Assembly (NCBI GenBank): GCA_027490195.1
Contig: JAIXYN010000006.1
Location: 70,930-134,929, forward strand
DNA from: Verrucomicrobiaceae bacterium
GTDB lineage: Bacteria; Verrucomicrobiota; Verrucomicrobiia; Verrucomicrobiales; Verrucomicrobiaceae
Length of the DNA: 64,000 nt
Direction: 5' to 3'
Shown: one piece after another, positions 51,722-61,458 of the stretch
Position numbering within the stretch: the first letter of the stretch is position 1
Layout: every line of letters begins with the position of its first letter
The notes under the pieces: model-generated
The model's input: the letters and a program-made list of their open reading frames with translations, nothing else
What the model was told of the DNA's origin: nothing
Databases searched by the model: none
Made by a program: the position numbers and the translations under genes

Positions 51722-52912
51722 ATGCTCCGCCTTGCTCTGAAAATGCTGTTTGGTGACACGGCTAAGTACCTGATGCTGGTCGCGGGTCTTGCGGTGGCGA
51801 CGTTTTTGATGACGCAGCAGACGGCGGTGTTTTGTGGGCTGATGAGCTGGACGAAATCGACGCTGAAAAACGTTCCGGCACCGATCTGGGTGGTGGAGGA
51901 AAAGGTGGAGCAGGTCAATGAGACGAATCCGCTGCTGGACACTGATGTGGCGCGAGTGCGCAGCGTTAGCAGCGTGGCCTGGGCAGCGCCGATCTATTCG
52001 GGCATCCAGCGAGTGCGCTTGGAGAACGGGAACTTCAAGATGATCCAGCTCATCGGCATTGATGCCAACACACTGGCCGGAGCGCCAGCGAAGATGCTGG
52101 AGGGTGATCTGATGAAACTGCGGCTGCCGCATTCAGTGATCATTGATGATCTGGGAGTGACGCGACTGGCACCCAAACGTGGCAACAAAGTGAAGGTGGG
52201 CGACATGTTTGAGCTCAATGATCAGGAGGCGCGGGTCGTAGGGATCGCCGATGCGGCGACGTCCTTCACCGGTGGCCCTTATGTCTGGACGACCTATGAG
52301 CGAGCACTGCAATATGTGCCGGCCCAGCGCAAGATGCTGCAGGCGGTGATCTGCGCCCCGCGCGAGGGCGTAAGCCTGGATAAGGCGGTGGCGGACATCC
52401 AGCGTGAGACGGGCCTGAAGGCGTTTGTGAACCGTGAAGCGGGCTTTGGCGAGTTCTGGGCACAACGCGGTGGCGCAAAGACAGACAACTTCAATGTCTC
52501 GACCGTGTGGTGGTACGTCAAAAACACCGGCATTCCGATTTCCTTCGGCACCACGGTCATCATCGGTCTGCTCGTCGGCATGGCGGTGAGCTGCCAGACG
52601 TTTTACTCGTTCGTGCTCGAAAACATGCGGCATCTCGGCGCGCTGAAAGCAATGGGCGCATCGAATGGCACGCTATGCCTGATGCTGATTGCACAGGCGT
52701 TCACCGCTGGCCTGATTGGTTACGGCATTGGTTTGCTCGGCACGGCGGGTTTCGCCATGGGGGCCATGAAGAATGAACAGCCACCTTTCTACATGCCGCA
52801 GTTTGTCCCCTTTGCTGCGCTGGCGGTGGTGCTGGGCATCTGCACGCTGGCGGCGCTGATGGGCATCTGGCGCGTAAGCAAGCTGGAACCGGCGATGGTG
52901 TTTAGGAGTTGA
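51722..52912 (+). CDS. ABC transporter permease, MacB/FtsX-like
   Basis: The 396-residue protein has one N-terminal membrane helix, a large periplasmic core (MacB_PCD-like; IGIDANTLAGAPAKMLEGD, RLAPKRGNKVKVGD) and three C-terminal FtsX helices (VIIGLLVGMAVSCQTFYSFV, LMLIAQAFTAGLIGYGIGLL, ALAVVLGICTLAALMGIW). The order matches DevC/MacB-type permeases. No cognate ATPase or membrane-fusion gene is adjacent; the next gene, an exporter, is on the other strand. ATG at 51722. Confidence 0.9.
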   Translation: MLRLALKMLFGDTAKYLMLVAGLAVATFLMTQQTAVFCGLMSWTKSTLKNVPAPIWVVEEKVEQVNETNPLLDTDVARVRSVSSVAWAAPIYSGIQRVRLENGNFKMIQLIGIDANTLAGAPAKMLEGDLMKLRLPHSVIIDDLGVTRLAPKRGNKVKVGDMFELNDQEARVVGIADAATSFTGGPYVWTTYERALQYVPAQRKMLQAVICAPREGVSLDKAVADIQRETGLKAFVNREAGFGEFWAQRGGAKTDNFNVSTVWWYVKNTGIPISFGTTVIIGLLVGMAVSCQTFYSFVLENMRHLGALKAMGASNGTLCLMLIAQAFTAGLIGYGIGLLGTAGFAMGAMKNEQPPFYMPQFVPFAALAVVLGICTLAALMGIWRVSKLEPAMVFRS

Positions 52913-53035
52913 GGGGTGTCGCTGCGATCAACCCCTTGCTACACGCTGAGATGGCTACGCCATCAATAAGCATTGAAGGCAAGGCATCCCTGATCTGAAG
53001 AGCGTGGGGGGCTTGAGAGCTTGGGATGATTGGAA

Positions 53036-53071
53036 GGCGCTGGCCGACAGGCAGGAGTGCCTGTCGTACTT
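53036..53071 (+). repeat. Hairpin repeat family A, copy 4
   Basis: GGCGCTGG, arms CGACAGGCA and TGCCTGTCG around GGAG, then TACTT. The A-T pair of the first copy has become G-C in both arms. It lies just downstream of the ABC exporter stop. Confidence 0.9.
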
Positions 53072-53075
53072 CAGG

Positions 53076-54857
53076 CTACTCCAACTGGAGTTTGGCTAGG
53101 GAGCCGTAGAGGCTGCCGGGTTTGGCGACGAGTTCGTCGTGGGTGCCGCGCTCGAGGATGGCACCGCTGGACATGACGAGGATTTGATCGCAACGACGGA
53201 CGGTGCTGAGGCGGTGGGCGATGATGATGCTGGTGCGGTTTTCCATCAGCTTGTCGAGCGCATCCTGCACGAGGCGTTCGCTTTCGGCATCGAGACTGCT
53301 GGTGGCTTCGTCAAGAATCAGGATGGCGGGATCTGCGAGAATGGCACGGGCAATGGCGATGCGCTGGCGCTGGCCACCGGAGAGCTGGGTGCCGCGGTCT
53401 CCCACGAGGGTCTGATAACCTTCGGTGAGGCCAGCGATGAAATCGTGCGCGTTGGCTTTTTTCGCGGCGCTGATGATTTCCTCCTCGCTCGCCTCGGGTT
53501 TGCCGTAGGCGATGTTTTCTTTGATGCTGCCGCCGAAGAGGAGCACCTCCTGAGGCACGAGGGCGAGATTGCGGCGGAGCGTGGTGAGCGACATGTCGCG
53601 AATCGGCTGGCCGTCGATGCGGATTTCGCCGGTGGTGGGATCGTAGAAGCGGAAGAGCAGCGAGACGCTGGTGGATTTGCCGGAACCGCTGGGACCGACG
53701 AGGGCGATGCGCTGGCCGGCTTTGGCCTGGAGATTGAAGTCGCGCAGCACCACGGCTTCCGGACGTGTGGGGTAGGCGAAGCTGACATCGTGCATGTCGA
53801 TCTCGCCTTTGAAGCGCTGCTTGGAGGCACCGGCGGTGTCGTCGGGCTCGGTTTGATCACGCAGGATTTCGCGGACGCGCTCGGTGGCTCCGAGTGAACG
53901 CTGGAGCTGAGTGATCAGTTCAGGAAACTGCATGAACGATGCTGCGATCATGCCACTGAGACCGGCGAACTGAGTGAGTTCCTCCTTGCCGATGCCGCCG
54001 TCGTTGAGCATGCGCATGGCGAACCATGTCACGAGGATCAAGGCCACACTGAAGGCGAAGATGATGAACGCGATGAATGAGGCCCTTGGAATGGCCGCAC
54101 GCAGAACGGTGCGGAGGTATTCGCTGAGGTTTTTGTCATAGCGGGCCAGTTCATAGGCCTCATTGCGGAAGGCTTTCACGCTGACGATGCTCTGGAGGCT
54201 CTCATCCACCACGACCTGCGAGGCGGCGAGGTTGTCCTGCGCGCGCTTGGTCAGCTTGCGAATGCGCGAGCCGAAGATGGCGATCATCACGATCACCACG
54301 GGGATGGTTCCCACCATGAACAGCGAGAGCTTGACCGACATGTTTAGGATCAGCACCAAACAGAGTGACAGCATCACGGTGTGGCGGATCAGCATTGGAA
54401 TCGTAACGACCAACGTCTCGCGCATGGCTTCGACATCGTTGGCGAGGCGTGAAGCAAGTTCACCGACACGGCGCTGGTTCAGCGTCGCCATCGGCAGACG
54501 AATAATGCGGCTGAAGGTGTCGAGCCGCAGAGCGGCCAATGCACGCTCGGAAGCCTTGGCGAAAAGAAGGATGCGGAAGAACGCGATGACTGCCTGGGCT
54601 GCCACGATGGCTACTAAAAACCAGGCACTGTGATTGAGTTCAGCCATCCACTCCGGTCCTTTGGCCCCACCAATCCCCCGCCCGGCCAACGCGGCGAGCT
54701 CCTTGATAAAAATGATCGTCATGCCGCCTGTGATCGCCAGCGCGATGAGCGCCGGGATGAAGACGTTGTAATGCGGACGCAGGTAGGTCAGGAAAAAGCC
54801 CGCGTCTTTCCACGCTGCACGGTCCCACAATTTTTTACTCGCTCGTTCTTCAGCCAT
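53076..54857 (-). CDS. ABC exporter, MsbA-like (fused membrane and ATPase domains)
   Basis: The 593-residue protein has six membrane helices (about 30-320) followed by an intact ATPase: Walker A GPSGSGKST, signature LSGGQRQRIAIARAIL, Walker B ILILDEATSSLD and the H-loop IAHRLSTVRRCD. The intracellular-loop GxxDGxx-type pattern and YPTRPEAVVLRDFNLQ are typical of the MsbA/lipid exporter class, so it may flip lipids or lipid-linked material. The upstream gene on the same strand ends 12 bases before its start. Confidence 0.95.
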   Translation of the reverse strand: MAEERASKKLWDRAAWKDAGFFLTYLRPHYNVFIPALIALAITGGMTIIFIKELAALAGRGIGGAKGPEWMAELNHSAWFLVAIVAAQAVIAFFRILLFAKASERALAALRLDTFSRIIRLPMATLNQRRVGELASRLANDVEAMRETLVVTIPMLIRHTVMLSLCLVLILNMSVKLSLFMVGTIPVVIVMIAIFGSRIRKLTKRAQDNLAASQVVVDESLQSIVSVKAFRNEAYELARYDKNLSEYLRTVLRAAIPRASFIAFIIFAFSVALILVTWFAMRMLNDGGIGKEELTQFAGLSGMIAASFMQFPELITQLQRSLGATERVREILRDQTEPDDTAGASKQRFKGEIDMHDVSFAYPTRPEAVVLRDFNLQAKAGQRIALVGPSGSGKSTSVSLLFRFYDPTTGEIRIDGQPIRDMSLTTLRRNLALVPQEVLLFGGSIKENIAYGKPEASEEEIISAAKKANAHDFIAGLTEGYQTLVGDRGTQLSGGQRQRIAIARAILADPAILILDEATSSLDAESERLVQDALDKLMENRTSIIIAHRLSTVRRCDQILVMSSGAILERGTHDELVAKPGSLYGSLAKLQLE

Positions 54858-54869
54858 GTTCGTTTTCTT

Positions 54870-57053
54870 CTACTGCACGCGCACCGTCCAGCGCGGCGTG
54901 GGTTTGTCGGTCAATTCCAAGACACTCAGACTCTCTGCATCATCCCCCTGCCGCCTGCTGCGGGTGAGAAAATAGTCACGCCCGCCACCGTTGAAGCGCA
55001 GGTTCAGGCCCATCTGGCTGTTGCCATTTCCCAAGGCCCATTCGTGACGGTAGAGATAGCTTTTTGGCAGTGTGATAGTGAGCCGGCGGCCACCCCCTGC
55101 GGAACTGCTGAGTGACGCCTGGATTTCTTTCGGCTCGAACACGGCTGCATAGCCGCTGCCAAAGGCCCAGGGCGCAATGGGATCGACCACCGCTTCACCA
55201 TCGGCCGCTTTACCGCTGATGCGCAGCGCGGCTGTGGCACCCGGAGTCAAGCGTTCGCCATAGCTGCGAGCGTCGATGTTCAGGAGCAGTTCAAAGGCCT
55301 TGCCGGAAGAGTCGTCCATGAGACTGACGCCAGTCAGATCGAGGGTGAAAAACAGCTTCATGCTGTCAGCATCCGCCCGCAGAGTGACGGCACTCTCCTG
55401 GCCATCCGAAGCAGCCAAGGGCACCGATTCTTTGAGTCCCATGTTGCGAGTGATTTCAATGTCGCGGTCAAAAATTTGTCTGACTCCATTGGAACTCAAG
55501 GCCAGTTTCAGAGGCAGCACCCGGCGCAGCGGAGCTTTCTCGCCTGATGGCAGTGGCAGCGCCAGCTTGAGCACCTCCGAACCACCAGCATCCAACGTGA
55601 CCTTACCTGTCTGAGCTTTCCCAGCCCAATCTGATTCCCATGTGGCAGAGAGATTGGAACCTGCGCTGTTTTCGATTTCGAGTTCAGGCGAAAACTCTGT
55701 TTCTTGATTGAAGGCCGCACGTGCATTCCAGGTGACGCTGAACGGGCGCAACGGCACCACGACGTCCTCAATGCGCGACTGTTTGCCCGCGATCACGAGA
55801 ACCGACAGGCGCATTTCGCCATCGGTCAGTGGCAGATAGCGAGTGTCTGTGATGGTGTAGTTCAACTGCACCGTCTGCTTTGCGCCAGCAGCCAGTTGAA
55901 GCTCAGGATTCGTGTCTTTGGGCTTTAGCCCGGCGGGCACGAGAGGCAGCAGCGTCACGACCAAAGGTTCGCGCCGAGTGTTGGCCAGTTCAAACTCCAG
56001 CGTCAGCTTCCCCTGCCCTGCCAGCGTGGCCGTTGCTGCGTTGATCTGCCATGGGACTGCGGGTGCGCCCTGCATCACATCCTGATACAAGATACGCCCC
56101 ATTTCCGCGTGCATGGCTGTCGTTGGCGTCATCACTCCTTCGGAAGGAACCAGGTTCAGGAGGCTTTGATACTCTTGTATCAGGGCCGGGAAGATTTGAT
56201 CCGCCCCTTTGGCACCGGGAGGTGTTTCCAGCAGCCGCGACAAATCCCCCATGTCCGAGAAAAGGACATCCGCCTTGGCACTGGCCACACGCAGCACGCT
56301 GGAGGGGCCTCGGGTGAGCGCCAGACTGGCCTCCTCAGGGTCTGCCGCCTGCGGAATCGGTCCGGCAACGATGACTTCGAGGTTTTTGCCGCGCGCGGTG
56401 TCCAGCAGACTGCGAAAAGCCACTGCGACATCCGCCGCAGACACTCCAGCCAGTCCGTCTTCCAAGCCCTGAGCCACGAGCACCACATCCGGCTGTCCTT
56501 GAAAGCCTACCGTGGCCAGTGCCGAGGCCGCCGAAATGATGCTGGACGTGCGTACTGGCTGAATCAAAATCTCTGGCCCCATGACCATGGATTCCTTGGC
56601 GCGCAATTTGCCGCCGGGCCGCACTACCCGCACTCCGCCGGTGTAGTAAAACTGTGCTGCCAGCTTTTTTGCAAACACACCCGCAAAGCTTTTCAGCACC
56701 GGATCCACGCCTTCTTCGGCCTTTGCACCATCGAGGATGGCATCCCCCAACACCACGATCTCCACACGTTCACGCCTTGTAAGTTTGAGCAGCATCTGCG
56801 GGAGAAATTTCCGCCAGCGATCCCGCTGCACGGGCGAAAGATCGAAATAAGTCTGAGGTAGCAAGGCGGCCGAAGGCAGCTTGGCCTCGACGGCGCGTGC
56901 CTCCGCCTGCAGTGCCTGCAATTCAGGCACTGTTTCAGCAGCAGGCACGGGGACCGGCGGCGCAGGCACCGACGGGGCCTGTGCCCGGAGACCAGTCACG
57001 CCCAGCAGCGCCAGAGCGCCGAGGTGGAGGAATGTCTTGCGGTTGGAAAACAT
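54870..57053 (-). CDS. Secreted protein with inactive-looking SGNH-type domain and long beta-rich tail
   Basis: The 727-residue protein has a signal peptide (about 1-24) and a Pro/Ala linker. The next part, VEIVVLGDAILDG (GDAI at about 103-106), has the start of an SGNH/GDSL hydrolase but with Ala where the catalytic Ser should be; a later DVVLVAQGLEDG stands at the place of the GxND block. Then come about 400 residues of beta-rich sequence. I infer a binding or scaffold role. It is 12 bases from the MsbA-like exporter, so the two are probably co-transcribed. Family membership is uncertain. Confidence 0.8.
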   Translation of the reverse strand: MFSNRKTFLHLGALALLGVTGLRAQAPSVPAPPVPVPAAETVPELQALQAEARAVEAKLPSAALLPQTYFDLSPVQRDRWRKFLPQMLLKLTRRERVEIVVLGDAILDGAKAEEGVDPVLKSFAGVFAKKLAAQFYYTGGVRVVRPGGKLRAKESMVMGPEILIQPVRTSSIISAASALATVGFQGQPDVVLVAQGLEDGLAGVSAADVAVAFRSLLDTARGKNLEVIVAGPIPQAADPEEASLALTRGPSSVLRVASAKADVLFSDMGDLSRLLETPPGAKGADQIFPALIQEYQSLLNLVPSEGVMTPTTAMHAEMGRILYQDVMQGAPAVPWQINAATATLAGQGKLTLEFELANTRREPLVVTLLPLVPAGLKPKDTNPELQLAAGAKQTVQLNYTITDTRYLPLTDGEMRLSVLVIAGKQSRIEDVVVPLRPFSVTWNARAAFNQETEFSPELEIENSAGSNLSATWESDWAGKAQTGKVTLDAGGSEVLKLALPLPSGEKAPLRRVLPLKLALSSNGVRQIFDRDIEITRNMGLKESVPLAASDGQESAVTLRADADSMKLFFTLDLTGVSLMDDSSGKAFELLLNIDARSYGERLTPGATAALRISGKAADGEAVVDPIAPWAFGSGYAAVFEPKEIQASLSSSAGGGRRLTITLPKSYLYRHEWALGNGNSQMGLNLRFNGGGRDYFLTRSRRQGDDAESLSVLELTDKPTPRWTVRVQ

Positions 57054-57149
57054 GCGAACGCTATCTCAGCGAGACCGGCGATGCCTGCAACCGGGGAGTG
57101 AGATATGGCAGATGGTTGCACAACTCACCTGAAGCGTCATCATCCTGCC

Positions 57150-58265
57150 ATGTTCACCCTCGCCCCAGCCGCCGTTTTGTATGAAGCCAAGCAACCCCTG
57201 CGCATTGAAGAGGTGCGCGTGCTGCCGCCGCAGGCGGGTGAAGTGACGGTGCGGATGAAGGCTGCGGGCGTATGCCACAGCGACCTGCATGTGATGAAGG
57301 GCGACCTTTCCATGCCAATGCCCATCATCCTCGGGCATGAGGGCAGCGGCGTGATCGAAGCGGTGGGTGAGGGTGTGACAGCGGTGGAGGTGGGTGATCA
57401 TGTGATCCTGGTGTGGCGCGGCTCCTGTGGGAAATGCGAGTACTGCAGCAGCGGACGCCCGGCGCTGTGTGACATGGGCACGGCAATGCGCTTCACCGGG
57501 CTGATGCCGGATGGCACGACGCGCTTTCAGAATTCGGCAGGCGAGAGCATCCGGCATTACGCGGGGGTTTCTGCCTTCTCCTCGCTGGCGACGATGCCGC
57601 AAGCCTCGGTGGTGAAGATTCCGAAGGAGTTCTCGTTTGAAAAGGCGGCGCTGATCGGCTGCGGGGTGATCACCGGTGTGGGCGCGGTGGAGAGAGCGGC
57701 CAAAGTGCAGCCGAACAGCACGGTGGCCGTGATCGGCTGCGGCGGCATTGGTTTGAACATCGTGCAGGGCGCGCGCATGGCGGGGGCGCGGCAAATCATC
57801 GCGGTGGACAAATTCAGCCGGAAGGAAGGCGATGCGCGGCAGTTTGGTGCGACGGATTACGTGGATGTCAACGCGGGCGATCCGGTGCAGGCGATCAAGG
57901 ACCTGACGGATGGCAAGGGCGTGGACTATGCGTTTGAGGCGTTCGGTTCCGGGAAGACCGCAGAGCAGGCGTTTGATGCGACGAAGAAGGGCGGCATGTG
58001 CGTGATGGTGGGGATCACGAGCGCGGCGGATCGGGCGTCGATCAATGTGAATCAGCTCGTGTATGCGGAGAAGACGCTGCGAGGGAGCCTGTATGGGAGC
58101 ACGCAGCCGAGGACGGATTTGCTGCTGCTGATTGGGATGCATCAGTCGGGGAGGCTGATGCTGGATGAGCTGGTGACGAAGCGGTATCCACTGGAGGGGA
58201 TCAATGAGGCGTATGACGCGCTGCAGAGGGGTGAGGTGGCGCGGAGCTTGATTGTGTATGAGTGA
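57150..58265 (+). CDS. Zinc-dependent alcohol dehydrogenase
   Basis: The 371-residue protein is a class III-like medium-chain dehydrogenase. Catalytic-zinc residues are in GVCHSDLHV and ILGHEGSGVIEAVGEGV; structural-zinc Cys are in GSCGKCEYCSSGRPALC (four). VAVIGCGGIGLNIVQGARM is the NAD-binding loop. It oxidises alcohols, possibly S-hydroxymethyl-mycothiol or glutathione-type adducts, but the substrate is unknown. Start ATG at 57150; 57105 would add 15 residues. Confidence 0.94.
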   Translation: MFTLAPAAVLYEAKQPLRIEEVRVLPPQAGEVTVRMKAAGVCHSDLHVMKGDLSMPMPIILGHEGSGVIEAVGEGVTAVEVGDHVILVWRGSCGKCEYCSSGRPALCDMGTAMRFTGLMPDGTTRFQNSAGESIRHYAGVSAFSSLATMPQASVVKIPKEFSFEKAALIGCGVITGVGAVERAAKVQPNSTVAVIGCGGIGLNIVQGARMAGARQIIAVDKFSRKEGDARQFGATDYVDVNAGDPVQAIKDLTDGKGVDYAFEAFGSGKTAEQAFDATKKGGMCVMVGITSAADRASINVNQLVYAEKTLRGSLYGSTQPRTDLLLLIGMHQSGRLMLDELVTKRYPLEGINEAYDALQRGEVARSLIVYE

Positions 58266-58395
58266 GGCTTTTGGAGTGCGGCGGCGAGAGCTGCCACTTT
58301 CGAGCATCTTGCGGCGCGCGCTGCTGACCGGCCTGAGGACAATCACCCGCGACTTCTTTTGGCTGTTTAATCGCATGCGCGTGCTGAGAGGCCTG

Positions 58396-58447
58396 CGAAA
58401 GCGGTAGCTTCGTTCGTGCCTCACTGCGCAACCGCAGTCCAAAAAGG
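58396..58447 (+). repeat. Dispersed repeat I, copy 2
   Basis: CGAAAGCGGTAGCTTCGTTC, then CGCAACCGCAGTCCAAA, then AAGG; matches 49027-49079 with a few changes. A GCATGCGCG word precedes both copies. Confidence 0.75.
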
Positions 58448-58458
58448 AGCGCGCGTCG

Positions 58459-59967
58459 TTATCCAATTGCTCGTTTCAGCGCGTTCTTCGTGATGCGCTG
58501 CACGCGCTCATCCGGTCCATGTGGGCGGGAGAAGTGGCTCCAGGGGATCATGTGGCCGGGGGGATCGCTGAGGCCCTGGGACCAGAAGATGGTGGTGGCG
58601 TTGAAGACGATGTTTTTCTTGGGGCCTTCGTAGAGGGTGGCGGCGTATTTGCCGAGACGCACGCCGCTGGCCCAGACGTTGCCTTCGGCGATGACTTCGA
58701 GGCCGGGGCGGGCGGTGTCGGGATCGCCGTGGAATTCCCAGCCGACGAGGCCGGGGATACTGTCGCCCTGCTTCATGCCGGTGCCTGCGAAGAGCCAGTG
58801 GTCGGGCTTGGCGCAGGTCCAGTCGCCGCCGCCATTGAAGGGGACGATGGTGCGTGCGCCGATGATGTCGCGCTCGTCGGGGCCGGGATTTTCAAAGGGG
58901 CCGAGGATTTTGGAATAGGCTTCTTTTTCTTCCTCGCGGAATTCGCCGTAGCAGGTTTCACGGGTGAGGCGGCGGTTGGCAGCGCCTTGCGCGTTTGGCG
59001 TGAAGGGTGTGACCATGTAGACGTCGTTGGCGGAGAGCCAGAGGACGCTGAGGCCGTCGGCGATGGCCTGCTTGACGTTGGTGTATTGGCGCAGGTCCCA
59101 GTATTCGTCATGACCGATGCTGATCATGGTTTTGACTCGGGAGAGATTGGCGGGGTTGAGGTTGTCGACGTTGGAGCAGTAGGTGACGTCGTAGCCTTCC
59201 TTTTCGAGCCAGTAGCAGAGCGGGTATTCCCAGAGGAGGAACTCGCCGCTGCCCATGCTCTGCGGGTTGTCGAAGATCTGCACGTACTTGCCGTAGGGGC
59301 GGTCAAAGCTGACGCTGACGCCGGGTGCGTGGGCGGCGCGGGGATCGGTGTAGAGGGATTCATTGACGGGCCAGCGATTGTAGGCCTGCCAGGTGTTGTC
59401 GCTGCATTGGAAGAGGATGTCCGCGGGGCGGTCGTCGGTGACGATGAAGATGATGTAGCTCTGCCAGTAGGGTTTGTCGGCGGCTTCGGGAATGGTGGTG
59501 AGGCGGCCGAGATAGACACCGCTGGGCCAGTCGGTGGGAATGGTGAGGGTGGTGGAGGACGCCCACTGGCACTCGCGCAGACGTTTGTCGGCCATTTCAG
59601 GCACGGGCTGCACTCTGCCCTCCAAGGGGCCGAGGGTGGTCATCAAGCGCGAGCCTGCGCCGTCGTAGTAGCCCATGCGAAAGACGTCGATGGTGAATTT
59701 GGCGGCCGGTTTGGTGCTGACGAAGATGTCGAGCTTTTCGCCGGCTTTGACCGACTGGCGGGAGCAGTAGCCCTCGATGAGGGAGGTGCGGTAGGATTTG
59801 GAGTCATCCGGCCGCATGCGGGTGAGCTGGAAACTCGCGCCGGGTTTGGCGTTTTCGGTTTTGATGAGGTTTGGCTGCCGCTTGGCGGCAGGTGCGGACC
59901 GCAGAGCGGAGGCTCCTGTCATTGCAGCCATTGCGCTGGTGGTCTTAATGAAATCGCGGCGGTCCAT
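58459..59967 (-). CDS. Tat-exported N,N-dimethylformamidase beta subunit-like protein
   Basis: The 502-residue protein begins with a Tat-type signal, MDRRDFIKTTSAMAAMTGAS. The body matches the dimethylformamidase large-subunit C-terminal family: VDVFRMGYYDGAGSRL-type, PSGVYLGRLTTIPEA, WQAYNRWPVNESLY, VSFDRPYGKYV, EFLLWEYPLCYWLEKEGYDV, SIGHDEYWD and TIFWSQGLSDP. Such proteins are exported and poorly characterised; an amidase role is not proven. ATG at 59967. It is divergent from the DUF1501 gene, and the 98-bp space should hold both promoters. Confidence 0.88.
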   Translation of the reverse strand: MDRRDFIKTTSAMAAMTGASALRSAPAAKRQPNLIKTENAKPGASFQLTRMRPDDSKSYRTSLIEGYCSRQSVKAGEKLDIFVSTKPAAKFTIDVFRMGYYDGAGSRLMTTLGPLEGRVQPVPEMADKRLRECQWASSTTLTIPTDWPSGVYLGRLTTIPEAADKPYWQSYIIFIVTDDRPADILFQCSDNTWQAYNRWPVNESLYTDPRAAHAPGVSVSFDRPYGKYVQIFDNPQSMGSGEFLLWEYPLCYWLEKEGYDVTYCSNVDNLNPANLSRVKTMISIGHDEYWDLRQYTNVKQAIADGLSVLWLSANDVYMVTPFTPNAQGAANRRLTRETCYGEFREEEKEAYSKILGPFENPGPDERDIIGARTIVPFNGGGDWTCAKPDHWLFAGTGMKQGDSIPGLVGWEFHGDPDTARPGLEVIAEGNVWASGVRLGKYAATLYEGPKKNIVFNATTIFWSQGLSDPPGHMIPWSHFSRPHGPDERVQRITKNALKRAIG

Positions 59968-60065
59968 GGGGTAGGTATACGGGGGCGCGGCAGAGTGTAT
60001 AGCAGGCGACGCCAATTACTTCGCATTCGCAAGATCTCTTTTCTGGCTGCGTAGGTTTGGATATC

Positions 60066-61430
60066 GTGCGCCCTTCTATTCCAGAGCTTCGCCTTTCGCG
60101 ACGCAGCCTGCTTCATGCCGGTGGCATGGGAATGCTGGGTCTGGGATTGAACCAGCTCGCGGCGTTGGGTGCGTCAGCCAACAAGAACAGCATCGGGCTC
60201 GGCAAGGCCAAGTCGGTGATCATGATCTTCAATGGCGGTGCGCCGAGCCATATTGACCTTTGGGATCCCAAGCCGGATGGGCCATCTGAGATTCGGGGCG
60301 AATTCAAAACGATCCGCAGCAATGTGCCGGGCATTCACGTGACGGAGTTGCTGCCGCAGATGGCGAAGCGCATGGATAAGCTGGCGGTGATCCGCTCGGT
60401 GCATCATGGGCACAGCAGTCACAATGGCGGCATGCACTGGGCGACCACGGGGCGGCCTTATCGCGTGGACAGCACGCTGATCACACCGAGTCCGACGGAT
60501 CTGCCCGGAGTGGGAACCCTTGTCGGCTGGCTGGCGCAGCGCGATGGTTTCAGCAAGGGAGTGCCACCGTATGTGATCACGCCGTTTCCGCATTGCGACA
60601 GCAAGGTGTATCTGACGCCGGGGCAGTTTGGCGGCTGCCTGGGCACGCGCTTCGACCCCTATGTGCTGGATGATGATCCGAACGCAGCCGCTTTTCGCGT
60701 AAGGAACATGGGACTGGATGCCAGCCTGACCCCTGCGCGCCTGCAAGAGCGCCTGGCGCTGCTGAACCAAATGAGCGCCGCCACGCGGCCCATCACGACC
60801 AGTCAGACGGCGCAGATGGACATTTTTAATGAGCAGGCCACAGCCATGCTGCAATCCGGCAAGGCTGCGAACGCCTTTGATCTGACCAAGGAGCCGGACA
60901 AGGTGCGCGAGCGTTATGGCCGGCATAGCTGGGGCCAGTCGCACCTGCTGGCGCGGCGTTTGGTCGAATCAGGCACGCGTTTCGTCACCACGGTGAACGG
61001 GCCCTCCATCACCTGGGACACGCACAAGGACAACTTTAACGGGCTCAAGAACCGTCTGGTGCCGCCGATGGAGCAGGCCTACTCCGCCCTGCTGGACGAT
61101 CTGGAAGAACGCGGCCTGCTGGAGACCACGCTCGTCGTTTGGATGGGCGAGTTTGGACGCACGCCAAAGATCAACACTGATGCGGGCCGGGATCATTGGC
61201 CGGGCTGCTACAGCGTCGTGCTGGCCGGAGGCGGCGTGCGCGGCGGTCAAGTCATCGGCAGTTCGGATGCCAGCGGAGCTTATCCTCAAGAGCGTCCGGT
61301 GACGCCAGCAGACATTCATGCCAGCATCTACTCGGCGCTGGGATACGATTACCGCGAGATCAGCTACCAATCGGCGGATGGACGCCCTATCGCCCTGACG
61401 GAAGGCACGACCATCAGCGAGCTGTTTTGA
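60066..61430 (+). CDS. DUF1501 family protein, Tat-exported
   Basis: The protein has about 454 residues and starts near RLSRRSLLHAGGMGMLGLGL, a Tat signal. It is a sulfatase-like DUF1501 protein: SVIMIFNGGAPSHIDLWDPK, VHHGHSSHNGGMHWATTG, TTLVVWMGEFGRTPKIN and GGVRGGQVIGSSD. DUF1501 proteins are abundant in Planctomycetes and Verrucomicrobia and often sit with DUF1553/cytochrome proteins in polysaccharide clusters. The start is uncertain: GTG at 60066 or TTG at 60057; no ATG fits. Confidence 0.93.
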   Translation: MRPSIPELRLSRRSLLHAGGMGMLGLGLNQLAALGASANKNSIGLGKAKSVIMIFNGGAPSHIDLWDPKPDGPSEIRGEFKTIRSNVPGIHVTELLPQMAKRMDKLAVIRSVHHGHSSHNGGMHWATTGRPYRVDSTLITPSPTDLPGVGTLVGWLAQRDGFSKGVPPYVITPFPHCDSKVYLTPGQFGGCLGTRFDPYVLDDDPNAAAFRVRNMGLDASLTPARLQERLALLNQMSAATRPITTSQTAQMDIFNEQATAMLQSGKAANAFDLTKEPDKVRERYGRHSWGQSHLLARRLVESGTRFVTTVNGPSITWDTHKDNFNGLKNRLVPPMEQAYSALLDDLEERGLLETTLVVWMGEFGRTPKINTDAGRDHWPGCYSVVLAGGGVRGGQVIGSSDASGAYPQERPVTPADIHASIYSALGYDYREISYQSADGRPIALTEGTTISELF

Positions 61431-61458
61431 TTTCCTGCCGCTTCAGCTATGGTGTGCC

